Of a DNA stretch of 51,307 nt, positions 7,872 through 18,385 are shown piece by piece. The stretch's first letter is position 1, and each line of letters opens with the position of its first letter. Position numbers and translations under genes: made by a program. This stretch comes from Azospirillum tabaci (GTDB taxonomy: Bacteria; Pseudomonadota; Alphaproteobacteria; Azospirillales; Azospirillaceae). The stretch lies in NCBI RefSeq assembly GCF_014596085.1, contig NZ_JACCJY010000041.1, positions 1 through 51,307 on the forward strand. The letters are read 5' to 3'. The notes beneath the pieces are model-generated. The model worked only from the letters and a program-made list of their open reading frames with translations. It was not told where the DNA came from and made no database searches.

Positions 7872-10190
7872 TCAGTCCTCGCCGTCCTGCAGCGCCGGGG
7901 GACGCGGGGCGGCGTTGACCGGGGCGGCGAGCTGGGCGTCGACCACCGCCACCGCCGTCATGTTGACCAGACCGCGCGTGGTGACAGACGGAGTGACGAT
8001 GTGCACGGGGCGCGCGGCGCCCAGCAGCATCGGCCCGACATTCTGCGCGTCGGCCATGATCTTCAGCATGTTGAAGGCGATGTTGGCGGCGTCCAGGGTC
8101 GGCATGACCAGCAGGTTCGCCTCGCCCTTCAGGCGGCTGTCGGGCAGCACTCCCTTGCGCAGCACCTCCGACAGGGCGGCGTCGGCGTGCATCTCGCCGT
8201 CCACCTCCAGGTCGGGGTTCTCCTCGGCGATGAGCTGGTAGGCCAGCCGCATCTTGCGGGCGGACGGGGTGTCCGCGCTGCCGAAGTTGGAGTGGGAGAG
8301 CAGCGCCACCTTCGGCTCGATGCCGAAGCGCTTCACCTCTTCCGCCGCCAGCCGGGCGATCTCGGCCACCTGCTCGGCGGTCGGGTCGGGGTTGACGTAG
8401 GTGTCGCAGATGAAGTGCGTGCCCTTCTGCGAGATCAGACCGTTCATCGCGCCGGCGACCTTCACGCCCTTGCGCAGGCCGATCACGTCCATGACATGGT
8501 TGAAGTGGTCGCCGTAGCGGCCTGAGGTGCCGCAGACCATGCCGTCGGCCTCGCCCCGGCGGACCATCAGCGCGCCGAAGACGCTCGGCTGGGTGCGCAC
8601 GACGTTCAGCGCGTTGGCCGGCGAGACGCCGCGGCGGCCCATGAGCTGCCGGTAGACCTCGGCGTAGTTGTGGCAGCGCAGATCACGGGCGGCCTCGATC
8701 ACCTCCACGTCCTTGCCGATGCGGATGCGCAGGCCCATGTCGGCGATCGTCCGCTCGATCACGTCGGCACGGCCGAGCAGGACCGGATGGGCGATGCCGT
8801 CGTCCACCACCACCTGGGCGCAACGCAGGACGCGCGGCTCCTCGCCCTCGGCGTAGACGATGCGCTTGGGCGCCGCCTTCGCCTTGGTGATGACCGGCTT
8901 CATGACGAGGCCGGAGCGGAAGACATACTGGCCGAGGCTGTCGCGGTAGGCGCGGAAATCGGCGATCGGCCGCGTCGCCACCCCCGACTCCATGGCGGCC
9001 TTGGCGACCGCCGAGGACACCTCGATCACCAGACGCGGGTCGAAGGGCTTCGGCAGGATGTAGTCCGGACCGAAGCGCAGATTCTCGCCGACATAGGCGG
9101 CGGCGACCACGTCCGACGGCTCGGCCTGGGCGAGGCTGGCCATGGCGTGGGTGGCGGCGATCTTCATCTCCTCGTTCACCGTCGTCGCGCCGACGTCCAG
9201 CGCGCCGCGGAAGATGAAGGGGAAGCAGAGGACGTTGTTGACCTGGTTGGGGAAGTCCGAGCGGCCGGTGGCGATGATGGCGTCGGGACGGGCCTGCCGG
9301 GCGAGGTCCGGCATGATCTCCGGCTCCGGGTTGGCCAGCGCCAGGACCAGCGGCTTTTCGGCCATGCGGACCAGCATCTCCGGCTTCAGCACCTTGGCGC
9401 CGGACAGGCCGAGGAAGATGTCCGCCCCGTCGATGACGTCGTTCAGCACGCGGGCGTCCGTCTCCTGCGCGTAGGCGTCCTTGTAGGGGTTCATCTCCTC
9501 GTTGCGGCCCTTGTGGACCACGCCGATGCGGTCGACCAGCCAGACGTTCTCGCGCTTCACGCCAAGGCTGAGCATCAGGTCCAGGCAGGCGATGCCCGCG
9601 GCCCCGCCGCCGGTGGAGACGACCTTGACGGTGGAGATGTCCTTGCCGACCAGCTTCAGCCCGTTCAGGACGGCCGCACCCACCACGATGGCGGTGCCGT
9701 GCTGGTCGTCGTGGAAGACCGGGATTTTCATCCGCTCGCGGCAGCGGCGCTCGACCTCGAAGCAGGCCGGAGCGGCGATGTCCTCCAGGTTGATGGCGCC
9801 GAAGGTCGGCTCCAGCCGGACGATGGTGTCCACCAGACCGTCGACGTCCTTCTCGTTCAGCTCCAGGTCGAAGCAGTCGATGCCGGCGAACTTCTTGAAG
9901 AGGACGGCCTTGCCCTCCATAACCGGCTTGGCGGCCATCGGACCGATGTCGCCCAGGCCCAGCACCGCCGTGCCGTTGGTGATGACCGCCACGAGGTTGG
10001 CGCGGGCCGTCAGCTCCGCGGCCTGGGCCGGGTCGGCGGCGATGGCGCTGGACGCCGCGGCCACGCCCGGCGAGTAGGCCAGCGCGAGGTCGCGCTGGTT
10101 CGCCATGGGCTTGGTGGCGACGATCGCCAACTTACCGGGCTTCGGATTCCGGTGGTACTCAAGCGCCATCGCGTCGAAGTCGCCGGACAT
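7872..10190 (-). CDS. maeB: NADP-dependent malic enzyme with C-terminal phosphotransacetylase-like domain
   Basis: This 772-residue enzyme oxidatively decarboxylates malate to pyruvate with NADPH formation. Residues 1-420 are the malic enzyme part: YSPGVAAA, NGTAVLGLGDIGP and EDIAAPACFEVE carry substrate and metal sites, and STGGGAAGIACLDL is the nucleotide-binding loop. Residues about 430-755 match the phosphate acetyl/butyryl transferase fold (AEGEEPRVLRCAQ, MVCGTSGRYGDH), the usual regulatory tail of MaeB. The ATG at 10190 has GAGAGGA just upstream. It lies downstream of dctA on the same strand, so imported malate could feed directly into pyruvate and NADPH. The pairing of dctA with a malic enzyme is consistent with growth on C4-dicarboxylates. 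Confidence 0.95.
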   Translation of the reverse strand: MSGDFDAMALEYHRNPKPGKLAIVATKPMANQRDLALAYSPGVAAASSAIAADPAQAAELTARANLVAVITNGTAVLGLGDIGPMAAKPVMEGKAVLFKKFAGIDCFDLELNEKDVDGLVDTIVRLEPTFGAINLEDIAAPACFEVERRCRERMKIPVFHDDQHGTAIVVGAAVLNGLKLVGKDISTVKVVSTGGGAAGIACLDLMLSLGVKRENVWLVDRIGVVHKGRNEEMNPYKDAYAQETDARVLNDVIDGADIFLGLSGAKVLKPEMLVRMAEKPLVLALANPEPEIMPDLARQARPDAIIATGRSDFPNQVNNVLCFPFIFRGALDVGATTVNEEMKIAATHAMASLAQAEPSDVVAAAYVGENLRFGPDYILPKPFDPRLVIEVSSAVAKAAMESGVATRPIADFRAYRDSLGQYVFRSGLVMKPVITKAKAAPKRIVYAEGEEPRVLRCAQVVVDDGIAHPVLLGRADVIERTIADMGLRIRIGKDVEVIEAARDLRCHNYAEVYRQLMGRRGVSPANALNVVRTQPSVFGALMVRRGEADGMVCGTSGRYGDHFNHVMDVIGLRKGVKVAGAMNGLISQKGTHFICDTYVNPDPTAEQVAEIARLAAEEVKRFGIEPKVALLSHSNFGSADTPSARKMRLAYQLIAEENPDLEVDGEMHADAALSEVLRKGVLPDSRLKGEANLLVMPTLDAANIAFNMLKIMADAQNVGPMLLGAARPVHIVTPSVTTRGLVNMTAVAVVDAQLAAPVNAAPRPPALQDGED

Positions 10191-10205
10191 ACGTCCTCTC
10201 CCCTT

Positions 10206-10224
10206 TTAACTTGATTTCAGTTAA
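10206..10224. promoter_or_regulatory. Palindrome TTAACT-N7-AGTTAA in the maeB leader
   Basis: Six-base perfect arms TTAACT and AGTTAA flank a 7-base spacer, 16-34 bp before the maeB start codon. The AT content stands out against the neighbouring coding DNA. The position would suit a repressor operator or a leader hairpin. No regulator is identified. Confidence 0.35.
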
Positions 10225-10286
10225 TTTGCCGAACGACGAACTGTTTCCCCTCCGGCTTATACCCGAATTGGCCGGGCACCGGAATG

Positions 10287-10324
10287 GGAAAGGGGCAGCC
10301 CATGGCGGACCGCCCCTTCCTTTT
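10287..10324 (-). terminator. Probable dctA terminator hairpin
   Basis: The arms GGAAAGGGGC and GCCCCTTCC pair around a 13-base loop, 43 bp past the dctA stop on the minus strand. The T-rich tail is clearer on the plus strand (TTTTT around 10320), so it may work in either direction. A 12-base unit ACCGGAGGCCGG repeats twice in tandem at about 10336-10359, between the hairpin and dctA. Confidence 0.5.
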
Positions 10325-10366
10325 CACCCCCAGGGACCGGAGGCCGGACCGGAGGCCGGACCCGCG

Positions 10367-11668
10367 TCAGATGCGGGCCAGGGCCGGTTCCTTGAAGTGT
10401 TCCTGGTATTCGGCGACCGCCTTGCTCTCGTCGAACTCGCCTTCCATCTTGGCGACCACGATGGTGGCGACGCCGTTGCCGATCAGGTTGGTGATGGCGC
10501 GGGCTTCCGACATGAAGCGGTCGACGCCCAGCAGCAGCGCCAGACCTTCGATCGGCAGATGGCCGGTGGCCGAGAGCGTGGCCGCCAGCGTCACGAAGCC
10601 GCCGCCGGTGACCGCCGCCGCACCCTTCGAGGTCAGCATCAGCAGGCCGAGGATGGTGAGCTGCTGCCAGATCGTCAGGTCGATGTTGAAAGCCTGGGCG
10701 ATGAAGATCGCGGCCATCGACAGGTAGATGGAGGTGCCGTCGAGGTTGAACGAGTAGCCGGTCGGAATGACGAGGCCGACGACGTGCTTGGAGCAGCCGA
10801 ACTTCTGCATCTTCTCCATCATGCGCGGCAGCACGGACTCCGACGAGGAGGTGCCGAGCACGATCAGCAGTTCGTCCTTGATGTAGCGCAGGAAGGACCA
10901 GAGGCTGAAGTTGTACAGGCGGGCGATGCTGCCCAGCACGACGAAGACGAACAGCGCCATCGTGATGTAGACCGCCGCCATCAGCTGGCCGAGCGAGGTC
11001 AGCGACGACACGCCGTACTTGCCGATGGTGAAGGACATGGCGCCGAAGGCACCCAGCGGGGCGACGCGCATCAGGATGCCGATCACGCCGAACATGGCGT
11101 GCGACACCTTCTCGAACATGTCCTCGACCACCTTGCCCTTCTGGCCCATGGCGGACAGAGCGACGCCGAAGATCACCGCGAAGAACAGGATCTGCAGCAT
11201 GTCGCCCTTGACGAAGGCGCCGACGACGTTGTCCGGGACGATGTTGACCAGAAAGTCGATGGTCGTGTGGTTCTGCGCCTCGGTCGCGTACTTGGCGACG
11301 GCGTCGGCCTTCAGCGAGCCGGCCTGGATGTTCATCCCCGAGCCCGGCTTCACCAGATTGACGACCAGCAGGCCGAGACCCAGGGCGAAGGTGGTGACGA
11401 CCTCGAAGTACAGGATCGCCTTGCCGCCGACCTTGCCGACCTTCTTCATGTCGCCGATCGAGGAGATGCCGGTGACCACGGTCAGGAAGACGATCGGGCC
11501 GATGACCATCTTGATCATCTTGATGAAGACATCGCCCAGGGGCTTCATCTGCACCGCAAGAGCCGGATAGAAATGGCCGAGCAGAATGCCGATGGTGATC
11601 GCGGTCAGAACCTGGACGGTCAGGTTCGTGTAGAATGGCTTTTTCTGGGGCTGCCCTTGGGCGTGCAT
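10367..11668 (-). CDS. dctA: C4-dicarboxylate:cation symporter DctA
   Basis: This 433-residue inner-membrane symporter imports succinate, fumarate and malate with protons or sodium (DAACS family). It has about eight hydrophobic helices and two re-entrant loops. The serine-rich loop GTSSSESVLPR, the NLDGTSIY motif and the substrate-binding segment GVDRFMSEARAITNLIGNGVATI are all present. Length matches the family. The ATG at 11668 has GAGGAGA upstream. The gene is divergent from dctBD, and a sigma-54 promoter with DctD-type palindromes lies in the shared gap, so it should be induced by dicarboxylates through DctB/DctD and RpoN. Confidence 0.96.
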   Translation of the reverse strand: MHAQGQPQKKPFYTNLTVQVLTAITIGILLGHFYPALAVQMKPLGDVFIKMIKMVIGPIVFLTVVTGISSIGDMKKVGKVGGKAILYFEVVTTFALGLGLLVVNLVKPGSGMNIQAGSLKADAVAKYATEAQNHTTIDFLVNIVPDNVVGAFVKGDMLQILFFAVIFGVALSAMGQKGKVVEDMFEKVSHAMFGVIGILMRVAPLGAFGAMSFTIGKYGVSSLTSLGQLMAAVYITMALFVFVVLGSIARLYNFSLWSFLRYIKDELLIVLGTSSSESVLPRMMEKMQKFGCSKHVVGLVIPTGYSFNLDGTSIYLSMAAIFIAQAFNIDLTIWQQLTILGLLMLTSKGAAAVTGGGFVTLAATLSATGHLPIEGLALLLGVDRFMSEARAITNLIGNGVATIVVAKMEGEFDESKAVAEYQEHFKEPALARI

Positions 11669-11750
11669 GGTCGTCTCCTCGTGGCGTTCCTTGGAAGGGG
11701 CTGCCGCTCTTGTCTCGCGGTCGGCGGCCGGCCCGTCATGCCCCTCTCAA

Positions 11751-11766
11751 AGCAAGCGGTGTGCCA
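11751..11766 (-). promoter_or_regulatory. Sigma-54 promoter of dctA
   Basis: Read on the minus strand the bases TGGCACACCGCTTGCT match the -24/-12 consensus TGGCAC-N5-TTGCW exactly. The promoter lies 83-98 bp upstream of the dctA start, which leaves a 5' leader of about 70 bases. It is on the dctA-facing side of the DctD-like sites. Confidence 0.88.
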
Positions 11767-11839
11767 AAATTAAAAATGAGGAATCGCAGCGCTCTGACGG
11801 AACGCGTGGGTCAGAATCCGCACGACAGGGGCGGAATCC

Positions 11840-11859
11840 ATGTGCGAAAATCCGCACAT
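11840..11859. promoter_or_regulatory. DctD-type upstream activating palindrome
   Basis: The arms ATGTGCG and CGCACAT are perfect and separated by 6 bases, about 75-95 bp upstream of the sigma-54 promoter. This resembles the DctD binding sites known upstream of rhizobial dctA. A weaker second copy with an identical right half (ATCCGCAC) lies at 11805-11824, giving the usual tandem pair of sites. The palindrome also sits 40 bp before dctB and could affect that promoter. Confidence 0.72.
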
Positions 11860-11898
11860 CAAGACCTCTTGTTGCGGCGCAGCATGAACTGAGGACCG

Positions 11899-13712
11899 TT
11901 GGTTAGGATCGCCCCCACCCGCTGGACATTTTCGCAAAGCCGCGACTGGTTCGCCCGGCGGATGTCCGTCCTGTTCGCCCGTCCGCGGCGGGTGATGCTG
12001 GCCGTGCTGGTGGTCGGCATGCCGCTGGCCGCAGCGGTGGCCGCAGGTTTGGCGGCCGACAACGCCGGAGAATCCTTGCGCGAACAGGGGTTGGCGCAGC
12101 TGTCGCTGTACGAATCCAACCTGCGGACGGAGCTGGAGCGGCACGCCGCCGTGCCGATGGTGCTCGCCCGTGACCAGGAGGTTGCCGACCTGCTGCGTGA
12201 CCCCAGCCCGGAGCGGGTGGACCGCCTGAACCGCAAGCTGGAGGCCATCGCGGCGACGCTGAAGGCCTCCGCCCTCTATGTGATGAACGCGGCGGGAACC
12301 ACCGTCGCGGCCAGCAACTGGAACGCCTCGCCCAGCTTCGTCGGGCAGAATTTCAGCTATCGCCCCTATTTCCAGTCGGCCATGGAGCAGGGGGAGGGGC
12401 ATCATTTCGCGCTCGGCACCACCTCGCTCGTCCCCGGTTATTACACGTCGCAGCGGGTGGTGGCGGAAAACCGCACAGACGGGCGGCCGGCTGGCGTCGT
12501 GGTCCTGAAGGTCGGTTTCCAGGAGCTGGAACGGGCTTGGTCGCGCGGTCAGGAGAAGGTGCTGGTCTCCGACCGCGACGGCATCGTCTTCATCACCAAC
12601 GTGGAGGGCTGGCGCTACAACGCCCTGCCCCGCCGCCTGCCGGTCACGCTGCCCGCGGCGGCGGTCCCCGCGACCGAGGAGATCCCCACCCTGCCCTGGG
12701 CCTTCGGTGGGGCGTCCGACCGCATCACGCTGCGGGAGGGCAACGCGGAGCGGCGCTACCTCCTGCAATCCGCCGCGGTGCCCGGCGGCGACTGGACGAT
12801 CCACGCCCTGACCAGCCTCGCCCCGGTCGCCACCCGCGCCCAGCAGGCCGGGCTGCTCGCCGCCGCGGTGGTGGCGCTGGCCGCCCTGACCGGCCACGCG
12901 CTGGCCCAGCGCCGCCTGAACCTCGTGGAGCGGCTGGCCCTGCAGGAGGAGGCGCGGGCCGAGCTGGAGCGCCGCGTGGCCGCCGCCACGGCGGAGCTGC
13001 GCGCCACCGAGAACGAGCTGACCCAGGCGGCGAAGCTGGCGGCGCTGGGCCAGATGTCGGCGGCCATGGCCCACGAGATCAACCAGCCGCTCGCCGCCAT
13101 CCGCAGCTTCGCCGACAACGCGGTGGTGCTGCTGGAGCGCGGGCGGCCGGACTCGGTGCGCGACAATCTGGCGGAGATCGCCGACCTGACCGACCGCATG
13201 GCCGCCATCACCCGCAGCCTGAAGGGCTTCGCGCGGCGCGCCTCGGGCACGCTGGGCGCGGTGTCCGCCGCCGCCGCCGTCGGACAGGCGCTGGCCCTGC
13301 TGGAGGCCCGTCTGCGCCGCGATTCCGTGACGGTGGACACCGATCTGCCGCCCGGCCCCCTGCTGGTCACCGGCGAGGACGTGCGGCTGCAACAGGTGCT
13401 GGTCAACCTGATCGGCAACGCCGCCGATGCCATGCGCGCCTCGCCCCGCCGCCATGTCCGGATCGCCCTGGCCGCGGAGGGGGAGGAGGCGGTGCTGACC
13501 GTCCGCGACAGCGGCCCCGGCATCGCCGAGGCCGACCTGCCGCGCATCTTCGTGCCCTTCTTCACGACCAAGGAGGCGGGCGACGGCCTCGGCCTCGGCC
13601 TGTCGATCAGCCACGGCATCGTCGAGGATTTCGGCGGCAGCCTGACCGCCGCCAACCACCCGGAGGGCGGCGCCCTCTTCACCATCCGCCTCAAGCGCAG
13701 GGATTCCCAGAC

Positions 13713-13716
<4 letters not shown>
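11899..13716 (+). CDS. dctB: C4-dicarboxylate sensor histidine kinase DctB
   Basis: This 605-residue membrane kinase senses periplasmic dicarboxylates and phosphorylates DctD. A hydrophobic segment at about residues 31-51 and another at about 310-328 enclose a periplasmic double-Cache sensor (NFSYRPYFQSAMEQG and LVPGYYTSQRVV are typical). A coiled coil follows. The H-box MAHEINQPLAAIR carries the phosphorylated His392, and the N (LVNLIGNAADAM), G1 (DSGPGIA), F (FFTTK) and G2 (GLGLGLS) boxes are intact. The TTG at 11899 has GAGGA nearby; an ATG at 11962 would start just before the first helix and is the alternative. Its stop overlaps the dctD start (ATGA). Confidence 0.93.
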
Positions 13717-15092
<1,376 letters not shown>

Positions 15093-15099
15093 CGATTCG

Positions 15100-15792
15100 T
15101 CATTCGGCGGCCAGTGCGTGGGCGAAGGTCTCCACTCCCTGGACGCCGGCCGCGCTCAGCCCGTAGGTGCCCTTGGCGATCCGCTCGAACCAGCCGTAGA
15201 CGTTGCGCTGGAGAATGGCCGCGGCGTCCTTCGGCGCACCGGCGGCACGCAGCGCCTTCAGGGACAGCGGCCCGGCGGCCAGCAGCCGGGCGCAGCGCAG
15301 CGCGTCCTGGCGGTAGGCGGTGACGATGGGCACGCGGGTGGAACCGCCGCGGTTGGGATCGCCGCAGCGCCGCGCGTGCTCTCCCAGCAGGCGGGCGGTG
15401 CGCGCCTTGTCCTTGCGCGGGCTGTAGGGAACGGGGTCGAGCAGAACCTCCACCTCATGCCCCGCGGCCCTGCCGGTGTCGACGATCAGCAAGCCGACGC
15501 CCAGCCGCCGGCACAGCTTGCGCACGCCGCTGTCGTGGGGCGACGCGCCGCTGGCCTTGCGCCCCGGCTGCGGCACGGCGAGATAGACGGTGTCGGTCAG
15601 GGCGAGCCGGTCCACCCCCTGAAGCAGCAGGTCCAGGGTGAAGCGCTTCTTCAGTTCGACGATCAGCGGCGGCTCGGCCCCACGCACCGCGACGAGGTCG
15701 CAGCCGTGGATCTCGGCCTTCACGTCGTAACCCTGGGCTTCGAGGAAGGCCTTGACGGGTGCGTAGAGGTCGGTTTCGGCGGTGATGGACAA
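15100..15792 (-). CDS. DUF2161 family putative PD-(D/E)XK nuclease-like protein
   Basis: This protein of about 230 residues matches the DUF2161 family. The N-terminal segment ETDLYAPVKAFLEAQGYDVK leads to PPLIVELKKRF, where E-x-K in VELKK fits the PD-(D/E)XK catalytic core together with the preceding GCDLVAV. Its substrate is unknown. Start choice: family members begin just before AETDLYAPVK, and a TTG at 15792 gives that. A TTG at 15855 would add 21 codons translated from a G/C-rich intergenic repeat. It sits at the end of the propionate operon on the same strand, probably by chance, and converges on dctD. Confidence 0.75.
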   Translation of the reverse strand: MSITAETDLYAPVKAFLEAQGYDVKAEIHGCDLVAVRGAEPPLIVELKKRFTLDLLLQGVDRLALTDTVYLAVPQPGRKASGASPHDSGVRKLCRRLGVGLLIVDTGRAAGHEVEVLLDPVPYSPRKDKARTARLLGEHARRCGDPNRGGSTRVPIVTAYRQDALRCARLLAAGPLSLKALRAAGAPKDAAAILQRNVYGWFERIAKGTYGLSAAGVQGVETFAHALAAE

Positions 15793-15814
15793 AGGAAGAA
15801 ACTCTCGCTGCGCT

Positions 15815-15853
15815 CCCCACTCTATCCCCTTCCCCCACAGAGCGGGGAGGGAC
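15815..15853. repeat. Partial G/C-rich intergenic palindrome
   Basis: This stretch holds CTCCCC and CCTTCCCCCAC followed by GCGGGGAGGG. It resembles one half of the longer palindromic units at 18271-18365 and 35571-35671. It lies between the DUF2161 gene and the CcdA-like ORF and is translated only if the upstream TTG start of the DUF2161 gene is used. Confidence 0.5.
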
Positions 15854-15864
15854 AATGAGGCCCT

Positions 15865-16050
15865 TCAGAATAGCCGCTTGCCTTCGCTGAACACACCATG
15901 CTTCTCAACGAACTCATCATAAGCATTCAGCGCTGGGTGGTTTTCCTCCACCCAACGCCGCTGCCCATCGGTCAAATCCCGGACTCGAGGGGCCACATCG
16001 GCCCCTGGCTGGGGAGCGCGAGGGAAGGACGCCCCCTCGGCCGTCATCAC
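15865..16050 (-). CDS. CcdA-like antitoxin C-terminus, probably an orphan or remnant
   Basis: This is a 61-codon ORF whose second half (residues 28-61), with RRWVEENHPALNAYDEFVE and KHGVFSEGKRLF, matches the C-terminal toxin-wrapping end of CcdA-family antitoxins. The first 25 residues, rich in Pro and Ala, do not look like the ribbon-helix-helix DNA-binding part. No CcdB-like toxin follows; the next gene downstream is DUF2161. The start ATG overlaps the scpA stop by 4 bp. It is either a shortened, translated orphan or a decaying fragment. Confidence 0.5.
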   Translation of the reverse strand: MMTAEGASFPRAPQPGADVAPRVRDLTDGQRRWVEENHPALNAYDEFVEKHGVFSEGKRLF

Positions 16051-18200
16051 GCCGCGGCCTTCTGCTTGCGCAGGATGGCCAGGATGTCGGAGGCGGCCTT
16101 CGGAATGTTGGTGCCGGGGCCATAGATCGCCGCGGCGCCAGCCTTGTAGAGGTAGTCGTAGTCCTGGGGCGGGATCACGCCGCCGCAGACGACCAGGATG
16201 TCCCCGGCGCCTTGGCGGCGCAGTTCCTCGACCAGTTGCGGGACGAGCGTCTTGTGGCCGGCGGCCTGGGACGACACGCCGATGACGTGCACGTCGTTCT
16301 CCACCGCCTGACGGGCGGCCTCCTCCGGGGTCTGGAACAGCGGCCCGATGTCCACGTCGAAGCCGATGTCGGCGAAGCTGGTGGCGATCACCTTGGCGCC
16401 GCGGTCGTGGCCGTCCTGGCCCATCTTCACGACGAGGATGCGCGGGCGGCGGCCCTCCTCGGCGGCGAAGGCGGACACCTCCTCCTGGATCTTCTTGAAG
16501 CCCTCGTCGCCCTCATAGGCGGCGCCGTAGACGCCGGAAACCGAGCGGATGACCGCCACATGGCGGGTGAAGGCCTTCTCCAGCGCGTCGGAAATCTCGC
16601 CGACCGTGGCGCGGGCGCGGGTGGCCTCGACCGACAGGGCGAGCAGGTTGCCGGACTTCTCAGCGGCGGCCTTGGTCAGGGCCTCCAGGGCGGCGCGGCA
16701 CTTGGCGTCGTCGCGGCCGGCGCGGACCTGATTGAGGCGGGCGATCTGGGATTCGCGGACCGCCGTGTTGTCGATGTCCAGCACGTCGACCATCTCGGGG
16801 TTTTCCGGGCGGTACTTGTTGACGCCGACGATCACCTCCTCGGCGCGGTCGACACGGGCCTGCCGGCGGGCGGCGGCCTCCTCGATCAGCAGCTTGGGCA
16901 TCCCGCTGTCCACCGCCTTGGTCATGCCGCCCAGATCCTCGACCTTGTTGATGAGGTCGAGCGCGGCCTTGGCGAGGCTGTGGGTCAGGTTCTCGATGTA
17001 GTAGGAGCCGCCCAGCGGATCGACCACGTTGGTGACGCCCGACTCCTCGGCGATGATGAGCTGGGTGTTGCGGGCGATGCGGGCGGAGAATTTGGTCGGC
17101 AGGCCCAGCGCCTCGTCGAAGGCGTTGGTGTGCAGCGACTGGGTGCCGCCCAGCACCGCGGCCATCGCCTCGATGGTGGTGCGGATGACGTTGTTGTAAG
17201 GGTCCTGCTCGGTCAGGCTGACGCCGGAGGTCTGGCAGTGGGTGCGCAGGGCCAGCGAGCGGGCGTCCTTCGGGTCGAACTTCTGCTTCATCAGGGTCGA
17301 CCACAGCAGGCGCGCGGCGCGCAGCTTGGCGATCTCCATGAAGAAGTTCATGCCGATGGAGAAGAAGAAGGACAGGCGCGGCGCGAACTTGTCGACCGGC
17401 AGCCCCTTGGACATGGCGGCGCGGACGTATTCGAGACCGTCGGCGATGGTGAAGGCCAGCTCCTGCACCGCGGTCGCCCCGGCTTCCTGCATGTGATAGC
17501 CGGAAATCGAGATCGAGTTGAACTTCGGCATGTTCAGCGCCGTGTACTCGATGATGTCCGCGATGATCCGCATCGAGGGTTCGGGCGGGTAGATGTAGGT
17601 GTTGCGGACCATGAACTCCTTGAGGATGTCGTTCTGGATGGTCCCGCTCAGCTTGTCCTGGCTGACACCCTGTTCCTCCGCCGCGACGATGTAGCCGGCG
17701 AGGATCGGCAGCACCGCGCCGTTCATGGTCATCGACACCGACATCTTGTCGAGCGGGATGCCGTCGAAGAGGATCTTCATGTCCTCGACGCTGTCGATGG
17801 CGACGCCGGCCTTGCCCACGTCGCCGACCACGCGCGGGTGGTCGCTGTCATAGCCGCGGTGGGTGGCGAGGTCGAAGGCGACCGACAGGCCCATCTGCCC
17901 GGCCTTCAGGTTCGCCTTGTAGAAGGCGTTGGATTCCTCGGCGGTCGAGAAGCCGGCGTACTGGCGGATGGTCCAGGGCTTCACCGCGTACATCGTGGCG
18001 CGCGGGCCGCGGGTGAAGGGCGGGAAGCCGGGCAAGCTGTCCAGCTCCAGCCCTTCCAGATCGTCGGCGGTGTAGAGGGCCTTGACGTCCAGCCCTTCCG
18101 GAGTCTTCCAGACCAGATCGTCGAGCGTCCCGTTGGCGCCCAGGTCCTTGGCGGCCAGGCTCTGCCAGTCGGCCTGGGTCTTCTTCGGGAACTCGCTCAT
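16047..18200 (-). CDS. scpA: Methylmalonyl-CoA mutase
   Basis: This 717-residue B12-dependent mutase interconverts methylmalonyl-CoA and succinyl-CoA. The N-terminal TIM barrel carries FPPFTRGPRATMYAVKPWT and YSGYHMQEAGA-like segments (ISGYHMQEAGATAVQEL). The C-terminal cobalamin domain has KMGQDGHDRGAKVIA with the cobalt-binding His at about residue 600, followed by the GVSSQAAGHKTL and VCGGVIPPQDYDYL segments. Length fits the single-chain mutase. The ATG at 18200 has GAGGAGA upstream; the reading frame extends further but without a ribosome site. It is the last core enzyme of the pccB-pccA-bioY-scpA run and turns the carboxylation product of PccAB into a citric acid cycle intermediate. An epimerase gene is not obvious next to it. 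Confidence 0.95.
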   Translation of the reverse strand: MSEFPKKTQADWQSLAAKDLGANGTLDDLVWKTPEGLDVKALYTADDLEGLELDSLPGFPPFTRGPRATMYAVKPWTIRQYAGFSTAEESNAFYKANLKAGQMGLSVAFDLATHRGYDSDHPRVVGDVGKAGVAIDSVEDMKILFDGIPLDKMSVSMTMNGAVLPILAGYIVAAEEQGVSQDKLSGTIQNDILKEFMVRNTYIYPPEPSMRIIADIIEYTALNMPKFNSISISGYHMQEAGATAVQELAFTIADGLEYVRAAMSKGLPVDKFAPRLSFFFSIGMNFFMEIAKLRAARLLWSTLMKQKFDPKDARSLALRTHCQTSGVSLTEQDPYNNVIRTTIEAMAAVLGGTQSLHTNAFDEALGLPTKFSARIARNTQLIIAEESGVTNVVDPLGGSYYIENLTHSLAKAALDLINKVEDLGGMTKAVDSGMPKLLIEEAAARRQARVDRAEEVIVGVNKYRPENPEMVDVLDIDNTAVRESQIARLNQVRAGRDDAKCRAALEALTKAAAEKSGNLLALSVEATRARATVGEISDALEKAFTRHVAVIRSVSGVYGAAYEGDEGFKKIQEEVSAFAAEEGRRPRILVVKMGQDGHDRGAKVIATSFADIGFDVDIGPLFQTPEEAARQAVENDVHVIGVSSQAAGHKTLVPQLVEELRRQGAGDILVVCGGVIPPQDYDYLYKAGAAAIYGPGTNIPKAASDILAILRKQKAAA

Positions 18201-18270
18201 GGGACGTCTCCTCGACACGGCTTCTTGGTTCGAATGATTTGAAACGATCAATCAATGGGTGGGGCGCTAG

Positions 18271-18365
18271 CCCCCACCCAGGCCCTCCCCCGCTGACGCA
18301 GAGGAGGGAGATAGGGCACCCCAAGTCCCCTCCCCCGCCCAGCGGGGGAGGGTTAGGGTGGGGGC
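18271..18365. repeat. Long G/C-rich palindromic intergenic repeat between bioY and scpA
   Basis: The left arm starts CCCCCACCC and continues to CCCTCCCCCGCTG (18295). The right arm starts CAGCGGGGGAGGG and ends GGGTGGGGG. About 22 of 25 positions pair, around a 45-base centre. A second unit with the same edges lies at 35571-35671, so this is a dispersed REP-like family. Being inside a same-strand operon, it would form a strong hairpin in the mRNA and could lower scpA expression relative to pccBA. Confidence 0.7.
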
Positions 18366-18385
18366 AAGAGCGCGCCCCCTTACTC

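Noticed and set aside
10336..10359. Tandem ACCGGAGGCCGG repeat as a regulatory iteron
   Set aside because: There are only two copies, directly after the dctA stop, which fits slippage in noncoding DNA.
16212..18242. 676-codon plus-strand frame opposite scpA
   Set aside because: Antisense shadow of methylmalonyl-CoA mutase.
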